NCBI RefSeq assembly: GCF_000143535.2
Contig: NC_037312.1
Coordinates: 868,001 to 932,000, forward strand
From: Botrytis cinerea B05.10
Taxonomy: Eukaryota; Ascomycota; Leotiomycetes; Helotiales; Sclerotiniaceae
DNA length: 64,000 bases
Direction: 5' to 3'
Position 1 is the stretch's first letter. Each line of letters starts with the position of its first letter. Below are positions 1 to 11,792 of the stretch, one piece after another. Under the pieces are notes generated by a model. It did no database searches, had not been told where the DNA came from, and saw only the letters and a list, made by a program, of their open reading frames with translations. The position numbers and the translations under genes were made by a program.

Positions 1-333
1 CAGGAAAAGAAAAATCCAAATATGAAACAACTTCACATATCCTCAATCAAAGAAATCATATGTAATATATATAACCTTCTATCAAATCCCTTTCACACTT
101 ATACGCACGTTTCAAACTTCTATCTTATACTATTTTATTCTATTCTGATCTATCGATCCCGATTATTCACATTGATAATCGGCTAGTTTATTCATTTATT
201 TGTTTAGAATACTTGAATAGTAATAGTGAATTTCTAATAGTAGAATATCGATTTATGAATTATTTGATTCATTAATTAAAGAAAAAGAGAAGGAGGAAAA
301 GATAGAAAAAAGGAAAAGAAGGAACTATTTTCT

Positions 334-372
<39 letters not shown>
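334..372. repeat. (TTTC)n microsatellite
   Basis: About nine uninterrupted TTTC/CTTT units are seen, following a purine-rich stretch on the same strand, so a polypurine tract runs into a polypyrimidine tract. Confidence 0.9.
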
Positions 373-576
373 CACACTTGCCAGCTTTCACTTTCACTTT
401 CTACCTATTCATTTATCTATTCATTTATTAATTCCAATGAATTTCTCAGAGGTACAAAGAAAAAAAAAAAACAAGGAGAGAAAAACCAATTCTCTCCCTA
501 TTACCAAAACGCGTATATCTTCTCAATATTAAAATCCAAATCCAACTTATCACATACACATATACAATCCCTCAAC

Positions 577-605
577 TTACATTTACATTTACATTTACAT
601 TTACA
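577..605. repeat. (TTTACA)n short tandem repeat
   Basis: Nearly five tandem TTTACA units lie in the AT-rich spacer. No function is visible. Confidence 0.8.
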
Positions 606-1638
606 CAATCCAACCAACTACTCCAAAATCAAAATCAAAAATCAAAAATCAAAAATCAAAATAAAATAGCTCAAATAACACAACAAATCATAACCCCTCA
701 ACCCCTCAACCCCTCAATCTCCACATCGTTAATATTCCACTGCTCAACTCTTGAAGAAATATACCTATATATCCTATTATATCTATCCATCCATCTATTC
801 ATGAAATCGATCCATTAATCAATTCATCAATCAATCATACCCACCGCCATACACATACCCATTCAACCCGACATATAGGAAACCATCCAACCCAACCCAA
901 CCCAACACCAAATAAGCGAAAACCGATGAGTACCCACAAACACAGAACAGAATGCGAATGAACCCACCAAGAAATACCAGATTAGTGATGACGATAAAGT
1001 AAACATATATATGTGTAGAAAAAAATTGATTCTCGATTCAATTCATAAATCTACGAATGCTCATTTGGTGTATCCATCCACCTTCATAATATATTCAACA
1101 TACTTCCAAGCACAAAGATTCCTCACCAATCCAATCGCCTAGTTTATATGTGCATGAGCACTCTATTCAACATCTCGAAATCTCGCTCCTAACGCCCTAT
1201 CAAAATCCAAATCTCCCAACGCCTATCAATGAATGATGCAACAAGCATAAATACTCCTAAAACACCCTTCCCTCCCCTTCCTTTACCTGTATCTTTAATA
1301 TAGTCAAGTTCACCCAATTCAATGATTGTATCCCTCGCCATCCATCCCAATCCGTCCATTCCTCAATATACAGATATGCATGCAACTGCACTTCCCGACT
1401 ACCTTTCCATTAATCCAACCATGAGACAAAAGTAAAGAGTATTCCCTATCCCTGTTACTAGCTGTATAGCTGTATTCTATGCCACGCGCGCTTGCAAGTA
1501 TGCATTCACTTTTTTGCTTTTAGTGCGAGTAAAGTAGTAAACCAATTCCGTAACTCCATCCCAAATGCAACGCGACTCAAAGCAAGCAAATATCGCAACA
1601 ATGAACCATACAAAAGTACTAAATCTGAAATCAAAGAA

Positions 1639-1977
1639 TCAAGATTCCATTTCAAACAACCCATTGTCCAACTCAAACATCTTCTCATTACCCAACGACC
1701 CTAAATCAGGCAGTAAGCCCCCGTCCTTACTACGTTTGTAAGAAATGCGTTTAGATTTAAGTTGGACCTCTTCTCTTTCCTCCAATCCAAACATCTTCTC
1801 ATTGCCCAACGACCCTAAATCAGGCAGTAAGCCCCCATCCTTACTACGTTTGTAAGAAATGCGTTTAGGTTTAAGTTGGACCTCTTCCCTTTCCTCCAAT
1901 CCAAACATATTTTCACTGTCCAAAGAAGGTAAATCAGGCAGCAGACCTCCATCCTTACTGCGTTTGTAATGTATACG
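1639..1977 (-). repeat. Three 114-bp in-frame tandem repeats
   Basis: Units lie at 1864-1977, 1750-1863 and 1642-1749 in reading order, the last one diverging at its end. Each encodes 38 residues: basic YKRSKDGG, then LLPDL, then MFGLEEREEVQLK. The second and third units are almost identical in DNA, third positions included, which points to a recent duplication or ongoing gene conversion. Confidence 0.9.
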
Positions 1978-4900
1978 TTTGAATTGAATATTGTCCTTTT
2001 CATCGACAGGCCTCTCGTTTTCCATTTCCATGGGATTAAGTACCTCCGCTAATGGCGTCATACCAGAAAATCGATCATTTGTGATTTCGACTGGATTTCC
2101 CAGTTCAATCCTAGGCGTCGTGTTGCTTAAAACTTGTTCTAAAATCCCTCGGTCACTCATCGCAGTAGTAGGACGCATAGCATGTTCGCCTATAATTTCA
2201 ACAGGATCGTACCCTTCCACACCCATAGCTATGTTTCTGTTTCTTTCCAAGAACATAGATAGTCTCCCAATCTCCGTATTCCACTTCTCGGCCAAGACCT
2301 TTACCACTTGATCAACATCTTGAGGTGTTAATTCTTGTTTCACAGGCTTCTCAACCCCAACCCCAAAAGTTTTCAACGTCCGCTTTACTGAACTCTTTAC
2401 GTGGTGATTTTCACGGCCCGAAGAGCTCGTGGCGCGGCGTGTATCCCTCATGCTGGCACTCATTCGTTTCATAGCGATGTCTTGATCGTCTTGCATATAA
2501 GGAACTTCAAGAACAGTGTGATTTTTTGCGATAGCATTGACGAGTATGGTGAATCCTTGAAGATTGATATCATTGTGTTCACAAAAGATATGCGTCAGAC
2601 CCCTATTCTCTTCCAAAACAGAGGAGAGCGTATTTGCTCCTTCCAGACCTAAGTTTTGGTACTCTATACGAAGAGATTTCAAAGTACTATTCTTTTTGAG
2701 ACCAGTCAACGCCTGATTTAAGCCTATTCCGAATCGCGTGACCTCCAGATGTGCCTGTTCTCCAGAAATATCCAAGTCCTCAAGTGTGGTATTCTCGGCG
2801 AAAACCCTCTGCATGGTTTCACATGTCTCCGGACTTGCATCATATGGAAGGGAAGCTTTCGAAATATCCAGGACCTGGATCGTAGTATTGGTGCGCAGGG
2901 CTTCCAGTAATCGCTTGAAGTAATCCTCTTTTGTAAATTCGATCATCCGAACCACGAGTTTGGTGGGAGTGAAATTTTCTTGGATAGCTTTCACAAAATC
3001 ACTTATCCCCTTCTCAAGTCGGTTGGCACTTACGTGAAGCTCCAAGTCACGAGGTTGACCAGCGACTCGAGTCATAGCTCTCATGAGAAGAGCAACATGC
3101 GATCCGCTCAAATTGCACTGGTCCATTTGTAAGGTGCGAAGTTGATCTGACATATCACTTGTAAGATAGGCAGAAATTGTATCCAAAGTTTGATCGTTTA
3201 CCTGTCAAGTCAGCAAGATGCTTCAGAACAAGGGCAGCACACTTACAGGAATTCCATTCAAAATCAATTCCTCCAACCTCCAAGAGAGCATAACTTCAGG
3301 AACAAAAAGTGGTTGATCACCAGATGTACGAGTAATCATTGAAAGATCGAGCTTGCGAACGTGCGAGAAACGACTCATGGATACTTGAAATCGTTCAAGA
3401 AGAATTCTCCCGGGGTTGTTAGATATATTGATGCACTCTAGTGTTTGGTTTTGTCGCTCCAGATGAGTCAAGAGTTGCATTATCCCACGATCACTAAGGC
3501 CACAGCGCGAGCACTCGATCGCCCTGATCTCAGCTTTTGGATTATTAAGCGCAGGAATCATCGCATCGAGATCCGTTTCTCCCAACTCAATTCCGTTAAG
3601 AACAATCCAATTGACATCGGTCAGTTGTGCACGGCACAATGGCATCAATGCTGCAGTAATTTCGCAACCCGGATCTTTCTGTAGAACACCACCTTCATCA
3701 TCAAAAGTGTCTCGCGGTCTTCTTCTGGGAAGAGCATTACTGAAATCTACCTTTCGAAGTTGTAGCGACTTCAGAGCAAGTGCTTGAACTTCTTGGTACA
3801 ATAGTGATCCATCCTGTGGCTTCATGGTAAAGTAGGTATCTATCGCGATTCCCATCCGAGTAGTCCACGCTACATGATCTATACCGTAGGAATCCACAAT
3901 ACCATGCATACAATGAAGATCAATATCTGCAAAAGAAATTGAGCGAAAAGATTCGTTATATCGTAAAGACCTGAAAATAGCAAGCAGTTCGTAAATCGTA
4001 TATTTAGCCGTCATGGCAGGAGGGTAGAGGCGAAATTCTGGAGCATCCTCAACATTCCAATCGACTGCATATTTTATGTTCACGGGATTACACTAGTTAT
4101 GTCAGCCAGGTAAATTTCGTAAGCACACAAGCAATATCTTACATTGTAGGCCATACAATAAGCAACCAGGGTCCTATCAAAACACCCATACTCCTCTTCT
4201 TCGTGAACTAGAGGGATGTCACTAGACTCTAATAGACGCATGGGCCCGTTAAACGTGAAGTTGTAGTCCAGCCATGCTGGTTTGAGATACTGTATGGCTT
4301 GAAATATGACCACAGCAATGTCATGCGTGGCTGAAGCTGCTAACTCGAGCATCTTGGCTTGCTGAAGTGGTGTTCTATGCTTGCATTAGTCTCTGTATTT
4401 GCGTTTTCAATTGTTGCCAAGATGTACGGTCACTGAATGTATGGGCTATTTAGATACATGCAGGTGTTTACACCTGCTTCATATAAAGGCACAACGCGGA
4501 TACAGGAATAATATCAGGCATAACGAGCTGCAATTGCCATGCTAGGACAGACAATGGCACTCGCAACCGTCAAATGTCACATCTGGATTTCCGAGGGTGA
4601 GCATGAAATACATTAAGAGATCTAAACTCACCTGAATGCGAGCTCAAATCGATCATCAGAGTATTGCACGTTCATTGCAACTAGGGATACAAGGCCGTAC
4701 GAAGTGCGACTTGATTTTGGATGAAAAAGAGCACCGGAAGGCAGGGTAAAGTCTGGGAGGGGTATCAGATGCAATCGATTTATACCAATAACCATGTAGA
4801 ACACCGATGATCCAAGTTTTTGAAGGTCGTCCGAAGAAGAGCGTGCACCCTTTGCCAATGGAGCTCGTTTGACAACCCTGAATACTTGGAAATGGTTCGA

Positions 4901-5818
4901 GTCGTAGTCGTCAACTCCCTCCAGGGTCTGAACAAGGTATCGGACAACTCGTTCGGGGTATGGCTCCGGCATCATAAGTCTGGCTTTCTGCGCAGCGGCT
5001 CTTATCGAAGTAGACCATAAATCTGCGTCCTTTGGGTCATGTAACATAAGCTGAATGGATCCTACTCCATGGTAATCCTCGTCTAAAAACACGACCTCGG
5101 TTGTGAAAAATGGCCGTCCATCCTCCATCTTGTAGACTGTGACAACTTGACCCAAGGGGATTCTATTTTCGCCCTCCGTTGATGTATGCGAAGCTTGAGA
5201 CTGTACTTCTTGTAGCGACCCTATCGATGCAGTAGATGACTGGCGATGAGATTGACGCAAGTGCGCCGGTTGTATGTTAGGAAATGCCTCTATGGCTCGC
5301 GCCATGCTCTTGAACCGTGTCAAGTGTGTATCCGTCAGGACAAGGTATTCCTTCTTCTTTCTAAACATCGAAGTCGTCGTCTGAACTTCGCCATGGTGAA
5401 GTATCGAAACAGCGCTGCTCGCATTGAGAATGCCCGCTGCAAGATAGTGATACTCCTCTTCAGGAGATTCAGGAGTTGTGCCTGTAACCTCCTTATCCTC
5501 GTCCACATCGGTCATCGACCTTCTCCCCAAGGAACCGAATAATGAAGTTGGTCTGCCTTTTTGTAGTGTCCGCGGTCGCAGTTTGGGTGAATGGGCGTCG
5601 GCTTTGGTAGGACTGTGGCTTGTATTTTCTGTGTCGATGTACATTGACGGTGTCAGACTGCCGAATATCGAAGTTCTCTTCCCCAGCTTCTTCTTATCCT
5701 TCTGCTCCTTGTCGCCTGCGCTGCCATTGTTGACGTCGGTGTTGATATGGGCGAGATTTGAAAATGATGCTCTGGAAAGGAGACTTAAACTCTTTCGCCG
5801 AGATTCTTTGGGCGCCAT
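1639..5818 (-). CDS. PH-like domain / leucine-rich-repeat protein with C-terminal tandem repeat
   Basis: Model: complement(join(1639..3201, 3247..4092, 4143..4374, 4632..5818)), four exons, 1275 aa; all junctions are GT-AG and in frame. Residues 1-120 are Ser/basic-rich and probably disordered. About 125-285 reads as a pleckstrin-homology-like region, with a hydrophobic strand pattern (KKEYLVLTDTHLTRF) and a helix after DLWSTSIRAAA. From about 500 to 960 there are irregular ribonuclease-inhibitor/CARMIL-type leucine-rich repeats, for example LKSLRIEYQNLGLEGANTL and TLECINISNNPG. Residues 1164-1275 are three copies of a 38-aa unit containing YKRSKDGGLLPDL. PH plus LRR order recalls CARMIL-like scaffolds, so a membrane- or cytoskeleton-linked scaffold role is inferred. 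No enzyme motif is seen. The start at 5818 is the first ATG of the long exon. Confidence 0.85.
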
Positions 5819-6309
5819 CTCATAACTTTTCTCTCGAATTGAAAATCTCTTGCTAAGCTGGACTGCAAAGCCAAATATGAATGATTAGGTTCTCCAGAAA
5901 CATTCATGCGGCAGAAGCTGAGGGTTTTAATGGATGTGAAGTTTAGTATGAAATTTCACCGGATTAAGCTACGATAGCTGCAAATGTGTAGAGATAGAGG
6001 TACGCTGGACGAGCATTTGATGAATGCGGAATTGCGAATGAATTAATGAAGATCGGAAAGTGAAACAAAAACACAATTGAAGAGAACGAATGTGAGTATG
6101 GAATAGGAAGATGGAAAGTAAAAAAACGAAACGAAAAAGCTAGAAGAAAGGTGTGCTGCTGTTTGCAGTGAATTAATTAAAGTTAAGGATGAGAAATTGA
6201 GCTTAAAATGAATGAATTAATTGATCGACTATATGGGTGTCGTATATTGAATGATATATTATAACAAGTTATTATACGGATTATGTCGCGATATAGCGAG
6301 ATGGCACGG

Positions 6310-6350
6310 CAATGTAGCAATGTAGCAATATAGCAATATAGCAATATATG
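6310..6350. repeat. TAGCAATA-type short tandem repeat
   Basis: Four to five imperfect copies of GTAGCAAT/ATAGCAAT stand in tandem about 500 bp upstream of the PH/LRR start. Confidence 0.75.
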
Positions 6351-6427
6351 ACAACGGTAACGGCAACGGTAAACCAGCGAACCAGCGAACCCGCGAGAAA
6401 TGGGTGGGAGGAGAATGCGCGTTGGAT

Positions 6428-6452
6428 GCGGTGCGGTGCGGTGCGGTGCGGC
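6428..6452. repeat. (GCGGT)n pentanucleotide repeat
   Basis: Five tandem GCGGT units form a GC-rich island in AT-rich surroundings, within the long 5' region of the PH/LRR gene. Confidence 0.85.
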
Positions 6453-8195
6453 TGGATCAAAGTGATCGAGATGATTTATAAGAAGGGGACGGATTAGAGA
6501 TGGCGATTATAGATCAGATCACGAGGAGGATATTCTCGACGATAACCCGAAGAAGCACGATCAATTCACAATCCCAGGGCGTGAGGTAACGAGGGAGCGA
6601 AGAAACACCTCCCTCTCTCTACATGTGTGCACACCTACCGTCGATACGGTACAGCTAGTCGTGGTAATGATTGAGACCTTTTCCAAGGTGCGCTTGGCAG
6701 GAGAGAGAAGTCTTGTGGTTCGGTGTTTTATATCATATAGGTGGTGCGGTATATCTATGTGTATATATGTATATATGTATATATGTATATATATCTATAT
6801 ATATCTCTATGGGAATGTGATGTGATGTAGCTATGGATGCCGCTATGATGAGAGCTATGATGAGAGCTGCGGGTTGTGTGGTTGTGGTTGTGGTTGTGGC
6901 TGTGGCTATGGTTCTAATTCTGGTTCCGGTGCTGGTGCTGGTGCTGGTTCTGGTTCTGTTTCTGTTTCTGTTTCTGGCATGCCATGCCATGCCATGCCAT
7001 TTTGATATGTTCGACTAGCTACCTACCCACGCATCTGTATAAAATCAAGGGTCAGGATGGACTGATGCGTTGCTGTGTTTGTTGGATTGTACAGTGCAGT
7101 GCAGTGCAGTGCTGTCTGGTGCTTTGGCTCTTGTTGCGGGAGCGGGACATCCAACCCTGCGTACCGTCCTAGGTGCATCCGTCTATCCCCTACGTATTAA
7201 TTGTATGGCATCTATCTTACTTGCTGTATGGATGCATCCACCCTCCTGTTAATACTTGTCTGCGAGCATCTTCATGTTTATCCTCGAAATCACAAATCAC
7301 AAATCACAAATCACAAAGCCCTTTCCGGGCATCGTTAACACACACATACGCAGGAGTCAATTCCCCTGGACCGTCGAATGCATGATATGGTTGGTGTCGA
7401 GCAATATCTTTATAAATGCCCATGTTAAAGAGGCGCCAAACATAAACTGGGCCGGTCATACACTGACATTACCATATGCTCCAGCTGGCTGTCTTTCGCT
7501 ATGATCGTCGCTCGCCTACCTGGGATAATAATCCTCTCGAAGGATGAATTGATACCAGGCCTATAATGTCCTCTAATGCAATTCTGGGCGTCGGATGATT
7601 CCATCTCTGCAAAACTTAGATTCCTTATATGGAGCAAACACGCTTCTCCAATATCTCCAATCTCGTCCATTAGGTTTGATGGTCTAATGACCTCTCAGAC
7701 GTGAATCCTCAGAATCGAGAAAAGAGTATGTTTTGGTGTTGCTTTGTTTTCTTCAATCGTCTGCTAGTATCGAGGCTTCCCCGAAATACGAGCCATCTTG
7801 GTTGCGCTGCATCACTCCCTACATTCATCCATTCGTATAAAGACTAGCATTGACGCTGCGGTTGGCTCTGGTTTTGTGAAATCGTGTCAGAGGATCTTAG
7901 GGTCTGCTCTTCCCTGCAGCTTCATCTAAATCATCGTATTGTACACAGCTTATGCTGTACAGTGCTTTTCGGTACCTTACTGTAGTGCCAGGGACGAAAG
8001 GGATGATCTTGATTTCGTCTCATCTTTTCAAAACAGCTACCAGATTATATTCCCAACATCAAATTTCATCAGATCTGCATAACCCTACGAAAGTGGCTTG
8101 TTTTACCTCCTCAAACATCGGAGAATATTCGAGAGAGATTAAATCCTCCGGGATGTGTTCACTGTTCAGCCTTGTTGTCCATTATTACCCAATTA

Positions 8196-9463
8196 CTAGC
8201 TATCAACAGTGTCAAGGGGTCCAACAACCGCAGACCCCTTGACAGCATATCCGCCTTCCTTTCCTTCAATCCACACTTCGTATTTGTTGCTTTTGTCGGC
8301 ATCCTTCCCCACACAGACTCTTAGTTCTTCATTTGCATAAAGTGGAGCCAAGTTTCTGTAATTGAACCTTTTTATTATTTCACCAGGTTGAAGTTGTGAT
8401 CGCAAGACCGAGAACATGAGTACCAATGAAAGGGGTCCATGAAGGAGTAGATTCCTATATCCTTCAAACTCCCGGCAGTATTGAGGATCCAGGTGTATTG
8501 CGTGAGCATTAAATGTAAGGGCCGAAAATCTAAATAAAAGGGATTGTGTAGGTGTTATTCGCACATCAAAGTCTGGTTTACGCGTGGCTACAAGCTTGGT
8601 TAATGGAACGAAGAAATCCTTGAACAACAGTGTGGAAATAGCTTACGCCTCAAGATCTTTGGAAGCCTAGCACAATCCTCTTTGGCAGTAGCTGTGTCTT
8701 TCTCTCGCATGAAGACGATATTCCGCGTCTCCACCAAGGACGCTTGTCCGATGTTGTCGTTGTTATCGACGCGGTGACGTTGTAATAATCGTTGATCGGC
8801 CATATAATTTCGATCACTTACAGAGCCCTTTCCAGAAGCAATTGCGCTGCTCTCTGCATCTGGATCTATCTGATGTTCATCTCCGGTATCAGCGAGGCCA
8901 ACCCGTCTCTCAATGTTTACAAACACTTTCTCGTCACCTTCACGCCCTCTGACCGAAACGTCCACGATTCGTTCTATACAAGCTGCTCGCATGTTATCAA
9001 GACGGAGTTGCTCTCCACTCGTAGTATTGAAAACCAGAGACCCACCAGCCCACATGCGGCGCACAAATGGCGGCCCTGGGGACTGCAGAGGATCTGTGCC
9101 ATCTGGAAGTAGAGCGCTGTGAGGAATTTGCGGAGAGAAATAGACTAGATGATGCGACTGGGGAAGAAGTGCTGTATCACTACACTCATCTCCGAGTGTA
9201 GTAGTGTACGGAAGGCTAAGGTCTTGGACTTTGAAATTAGCAGGGTAGCATGAACGTGGAAGGAAGTCTGCCAGAGATATATTCAAAAGATGAGAAGGAG
9301 TTGGCGACAAATAATCATATATAATGTTGGGCTTGCGTGAAGTGAGTTCCTTGTGGAGAATTGATTGTGTGGAAGATTTTCGAATATGCGCAGGTAGTGT
9401 CAAGGAGCGATTGATGGTACGAAGACCACAAGATCGAGAAAGAAAGAAATTGAAGAACCTCAT
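8196..9463 (-). CDS. HTD2: Mitochondrial 3-hydroxyacyl-thioester dehydratase (Htd2 family)
   Basis: Model: complement(join(8196..8587, 8647..9463)), 402 aa, with a 59-nt intron that has a TTAAC branch-like sequence. The N terminus (MRFFNFFLSRSCGLRTINRS) is basic and hydrophobic, as in a mitochondrial presequence. The middle carries the FAS1/MaoC-N-like half (PPFVRRMWAGGSLVF). The second exon, from about residue 273, is a HotDog fold with FRFSALTFNAHAIHLD and LLHGPLSL, the signature of Htd2-type R-hydratases. Yeast Htd2 carries out the dehydratase step of mitochondrial type II fatty acid synthesis, which supplies octanoate for lipoic acid. The length is in the range for filamentous fungi. An alternative acceptor at CAAG would give a 28-nt intron, which is too short. 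Confidence 0.9.
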
Positions 9464-9683
9464 GCCAGATTTTATGCACGAAACATCTGCGAGAATACGG
9501 ATAGAAGACGTAGAACATAAAAGATGGAAGAAGATTCCGAAGATTCAAACGACGTGAAAAGGCCCGCAACCTGAATGCCAAGAAAAGCGTCATCCTTATC
9601 GATAAGAATCCGATAAAGGCGGATATTTGTCTAAATTTCCTTCGGTGTAACCATACCATAAATACCATGCCATTGATATCCCA

Positions 9684-10829
9684 TTATATTCTCTTTTGTC
9701 TATCCACAAGTTCATCTTCCCAGCTTCCAAGCCAGCGCCAATCCTGTGTGTACTTGTCAAGGCTGTTCAATGCCCCAGCTACTTTCCCCTCTGGATCACT
9801 CAGCTTACTTCCCTCAAACTCAACGAAGAAAATGTATTGGAAAGGAACCACTTTCGTTGGGCGGCTGTTAATACTCGTCAAATTTACTTGGTATCTCCTG
9901 AAGCAGTCCAGTACGTCTGCGAGTGCACCCGGTGTTCGATGATCAATTGTAAAAGTAACCATCGACTTGGCGGCAACATCAACCTTTGTAGCGGATGCAT
10001 CTACACCTTTGCGCAAAATGAGAAATCTGGTAGTGTTATCGTCACGATCCTCAATTCCTTTTGCCAGAATATCTAATTTGTGGATATCTGCTGCGAGCGA
10101 ACTGGCAATGGCTGCACTTGTACCACTCTTATCTGCTTTAACGATTTCGGCTGCCTTGCTTGTGGAACTGACGTCCAGCCTCTCAACCCCCTTCAAATAT
10201 GTTCCTAGAAATGCCTCGCACTGGCCGTATGCTTGTGGATGGGTGTAGATACGTTGAATGTGATTGAGACTAGATAGCGGCGTTGTCTTTGGCTTGACAG
10301 GAGAAGGGGTCGATGTAGTCGGAGTACAAGTACCAGACATCACTGGTGAATCTGCCGTCGAAACATAGCCTAACAGGCAGTGACTAACATCAAGATAGGC
10401 TTCGCCACATATTGTGACATCTTTATATAAGGAATGGCGATCTGCGAGGAGTTCTAGGGTAAAGATCACAGCTCCATTTGTAGAATTTTCAAAAGGTACG
10501 ACACCTAACTCTGCCTTGCCCGATTGCACAGCCTCGAAAACATCTATATGCCATCAGTAATGTGTAAGCTATGATTTGAAGATCGCAATACCTGGTATTC
10601 CGACTGCTGGTTGGTACTCGTATTTCTCTTTATCGAAGCGTCCAAGAGCGGCCTGGGGATGACAGTCATTTGTTAGTCCTATGGAAATTGCATGTTGCTC
10701 ATAATGTCGACAATTGAAGGGCGCTGGACACTGAATTAAACGAAGATCAAATACCTGATGAGTATAAGAAGAAATTGGCCCAAGGAAAGAGATAGCTGGT
10801 GTGCTAGAGGAGTTGATTTTGGACTGCAT
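9684..10829 (-). CDS. PHA2: Prephenate dehydratase
   Basis: Model: complement(join(9684..10543, 10592..10652, 10755..10829)), 331 aa. It converts prephenate to phenylpyruvate, the committed step of phenylalanine synthesis. The PDT domain spans about residues 10-220: ISFLGPISSYTHQAAL, then GVVPFENSTNGAV, ending in the catalytic-type motif NTTRF near 217. An ACT regulatory domain follows from about 236 (FTIDHRTPGALADVL), with NSRP where many enzymes have ESRP, consistent with feedback control by phenylalanine. A Ser/Thr/Pro-rich insert of about 30 residues interrupts the PDT domain near 110-138. HTD2 begins about 220 bp downstream on the same strand. No TGACTCA motif was seen close upstream. 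Confidence 0.95.
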
Positions 10830-11792
10830 TGTTCAGCTTGTCTTCATTCCTTCTCAGTGTTGACGGGGCTCGGTGGTTCGGAAAAGACTATTATAATTCT
10901 GGTATTAAATAATAATCGGGTTCACAGCATCTCGGGAAGACTCGCGTACCACTCATACGGTCGAATTGTTTGTAGAAGAAAGTTGTGAACATTGGTGAGA
11001 AAGTTATGGAAATCTTTGATATTTATTTAGCTACTGTTGCCGGCTCACCCCGCTACTGTAAACATAACCAACCCCACTTTGTTAAGATTTCCGCGGAGAG
11101 TATTGCTAGATTCTTCGGATCCGGTCTTCATTCAAGTGAGTGTCAATCAAGGAGATATGGGTCTTTTGTGCATGGGGTTGTGTGCTGCCTCCTGTTATCA
11201 TGAGAATTTGAAGTAAGTTCGGGAATATTCGAGAAATTCACAGGTATATAGCGTCAAATAATAAACACAACACGAAGCGTTGAACTCAAGTATAAAAGCT
11301 GTCTGATATTTGAGTTCGGGTAACCTGATCTATCCATGGCTGATCTATTGATACTGAACTTCAGATTATCTTTTATACACTTTAATAGCAAGCAATTCTG
11401 CCAAAACGCAATCTTTCCTCGACCTTAACACGCATGAGAAACATCAGGGTATCGCCTAGTTTTCACGGAATCATATATTCTGCACAGTATTGTTAGGAGA
11501 GGTATAAAAGGAAAAATGATAGAGCACATGCCTGAAATATGGTTTCTCCAACCTACGAAGCCGTCATGACTGACCGGAGAGGGCTGGGACGGGCATTCCC
11601 TGTGTTCCCTCGTAGTCCCAAGCCAGCTGGGGAAGCCGGCTGCGCTGGGGTCGTCTGTTGCACGGCACGAGGGCGGTGTGACAGAATTTGGCTTGACGGT
11701 TCGATTGGAGTTGGCTCCTCGCCCGATGCGAGGGCATCAAACTGTCAATCTACATCATATTAGTCGCTGAAGCTATTCTTGTCTATGAATGC
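10830..11792. other. Spacer between eRF1 3' end and PHA2 5' end
   Basis: No gene is supported. The half next to PHA2 is ordinary AT-rich sequence and presumably holds its promoter. A locally GC-rich block at about 11570-11735 sits just past the eRF1 stop and contains a perfect 6-bp hairpin (CCTCGC/GCGAGG, 11717-11733). A 74-codon plus-strand frame over this block has no recognisable domain. Confidence 0.5.

Larger units (their letters stand above)
1..1638. other. Low-complexity AT-rich spacer
   Basis: No gene is supported here. The stretch is AT-rich and pyrimidine-rich on the plus strand, with short tandem repeats (a TTTC tract near 334-372, TTTACA-type repeats near 577-605) and short runs of AAAATC and CAACCC. 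It lies 3' of the minus-strand PH/LRR gene. It could be UTR or promoter of a gene beyond the left edge, but nothing in the sequence proves that. Confidence 0.6.
5819..8195. other. Spacer upstream of the PH/LRR gene, rich in short repeats
   Basis: No convincing gene. The stretch has short tandem motifs: TAGCAATA-type units at 6310-6350, five GCGGT units at 6428-6452, TATATG units at 6760-6806, and GTTGTG/CTGGTT/TGCCAT units at 6878-7000. Open frames across these repeats encode only runs such as RNRNRTRTSTSTST or repeated V/L, so they are repeat artefacts. The part near 5819 is probably promoter and leader of the minus-strand gene. Confidence 0.6.

Noticed and set aside
1492..1704. Plus-strand frame at the 3' end of the PH/LRR gene
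   Set aside because: Antisense to the coding repeat and downstream UTR; no independent support.
6733..7018. Frames on both strands near 6.8-7.0 kb giving RNRNRT/TSTSTS or poly-Val/Leu
   Set aside because: They arise from GT-rich and TG-rich tandem repeats and overlap each other on opposite strands.
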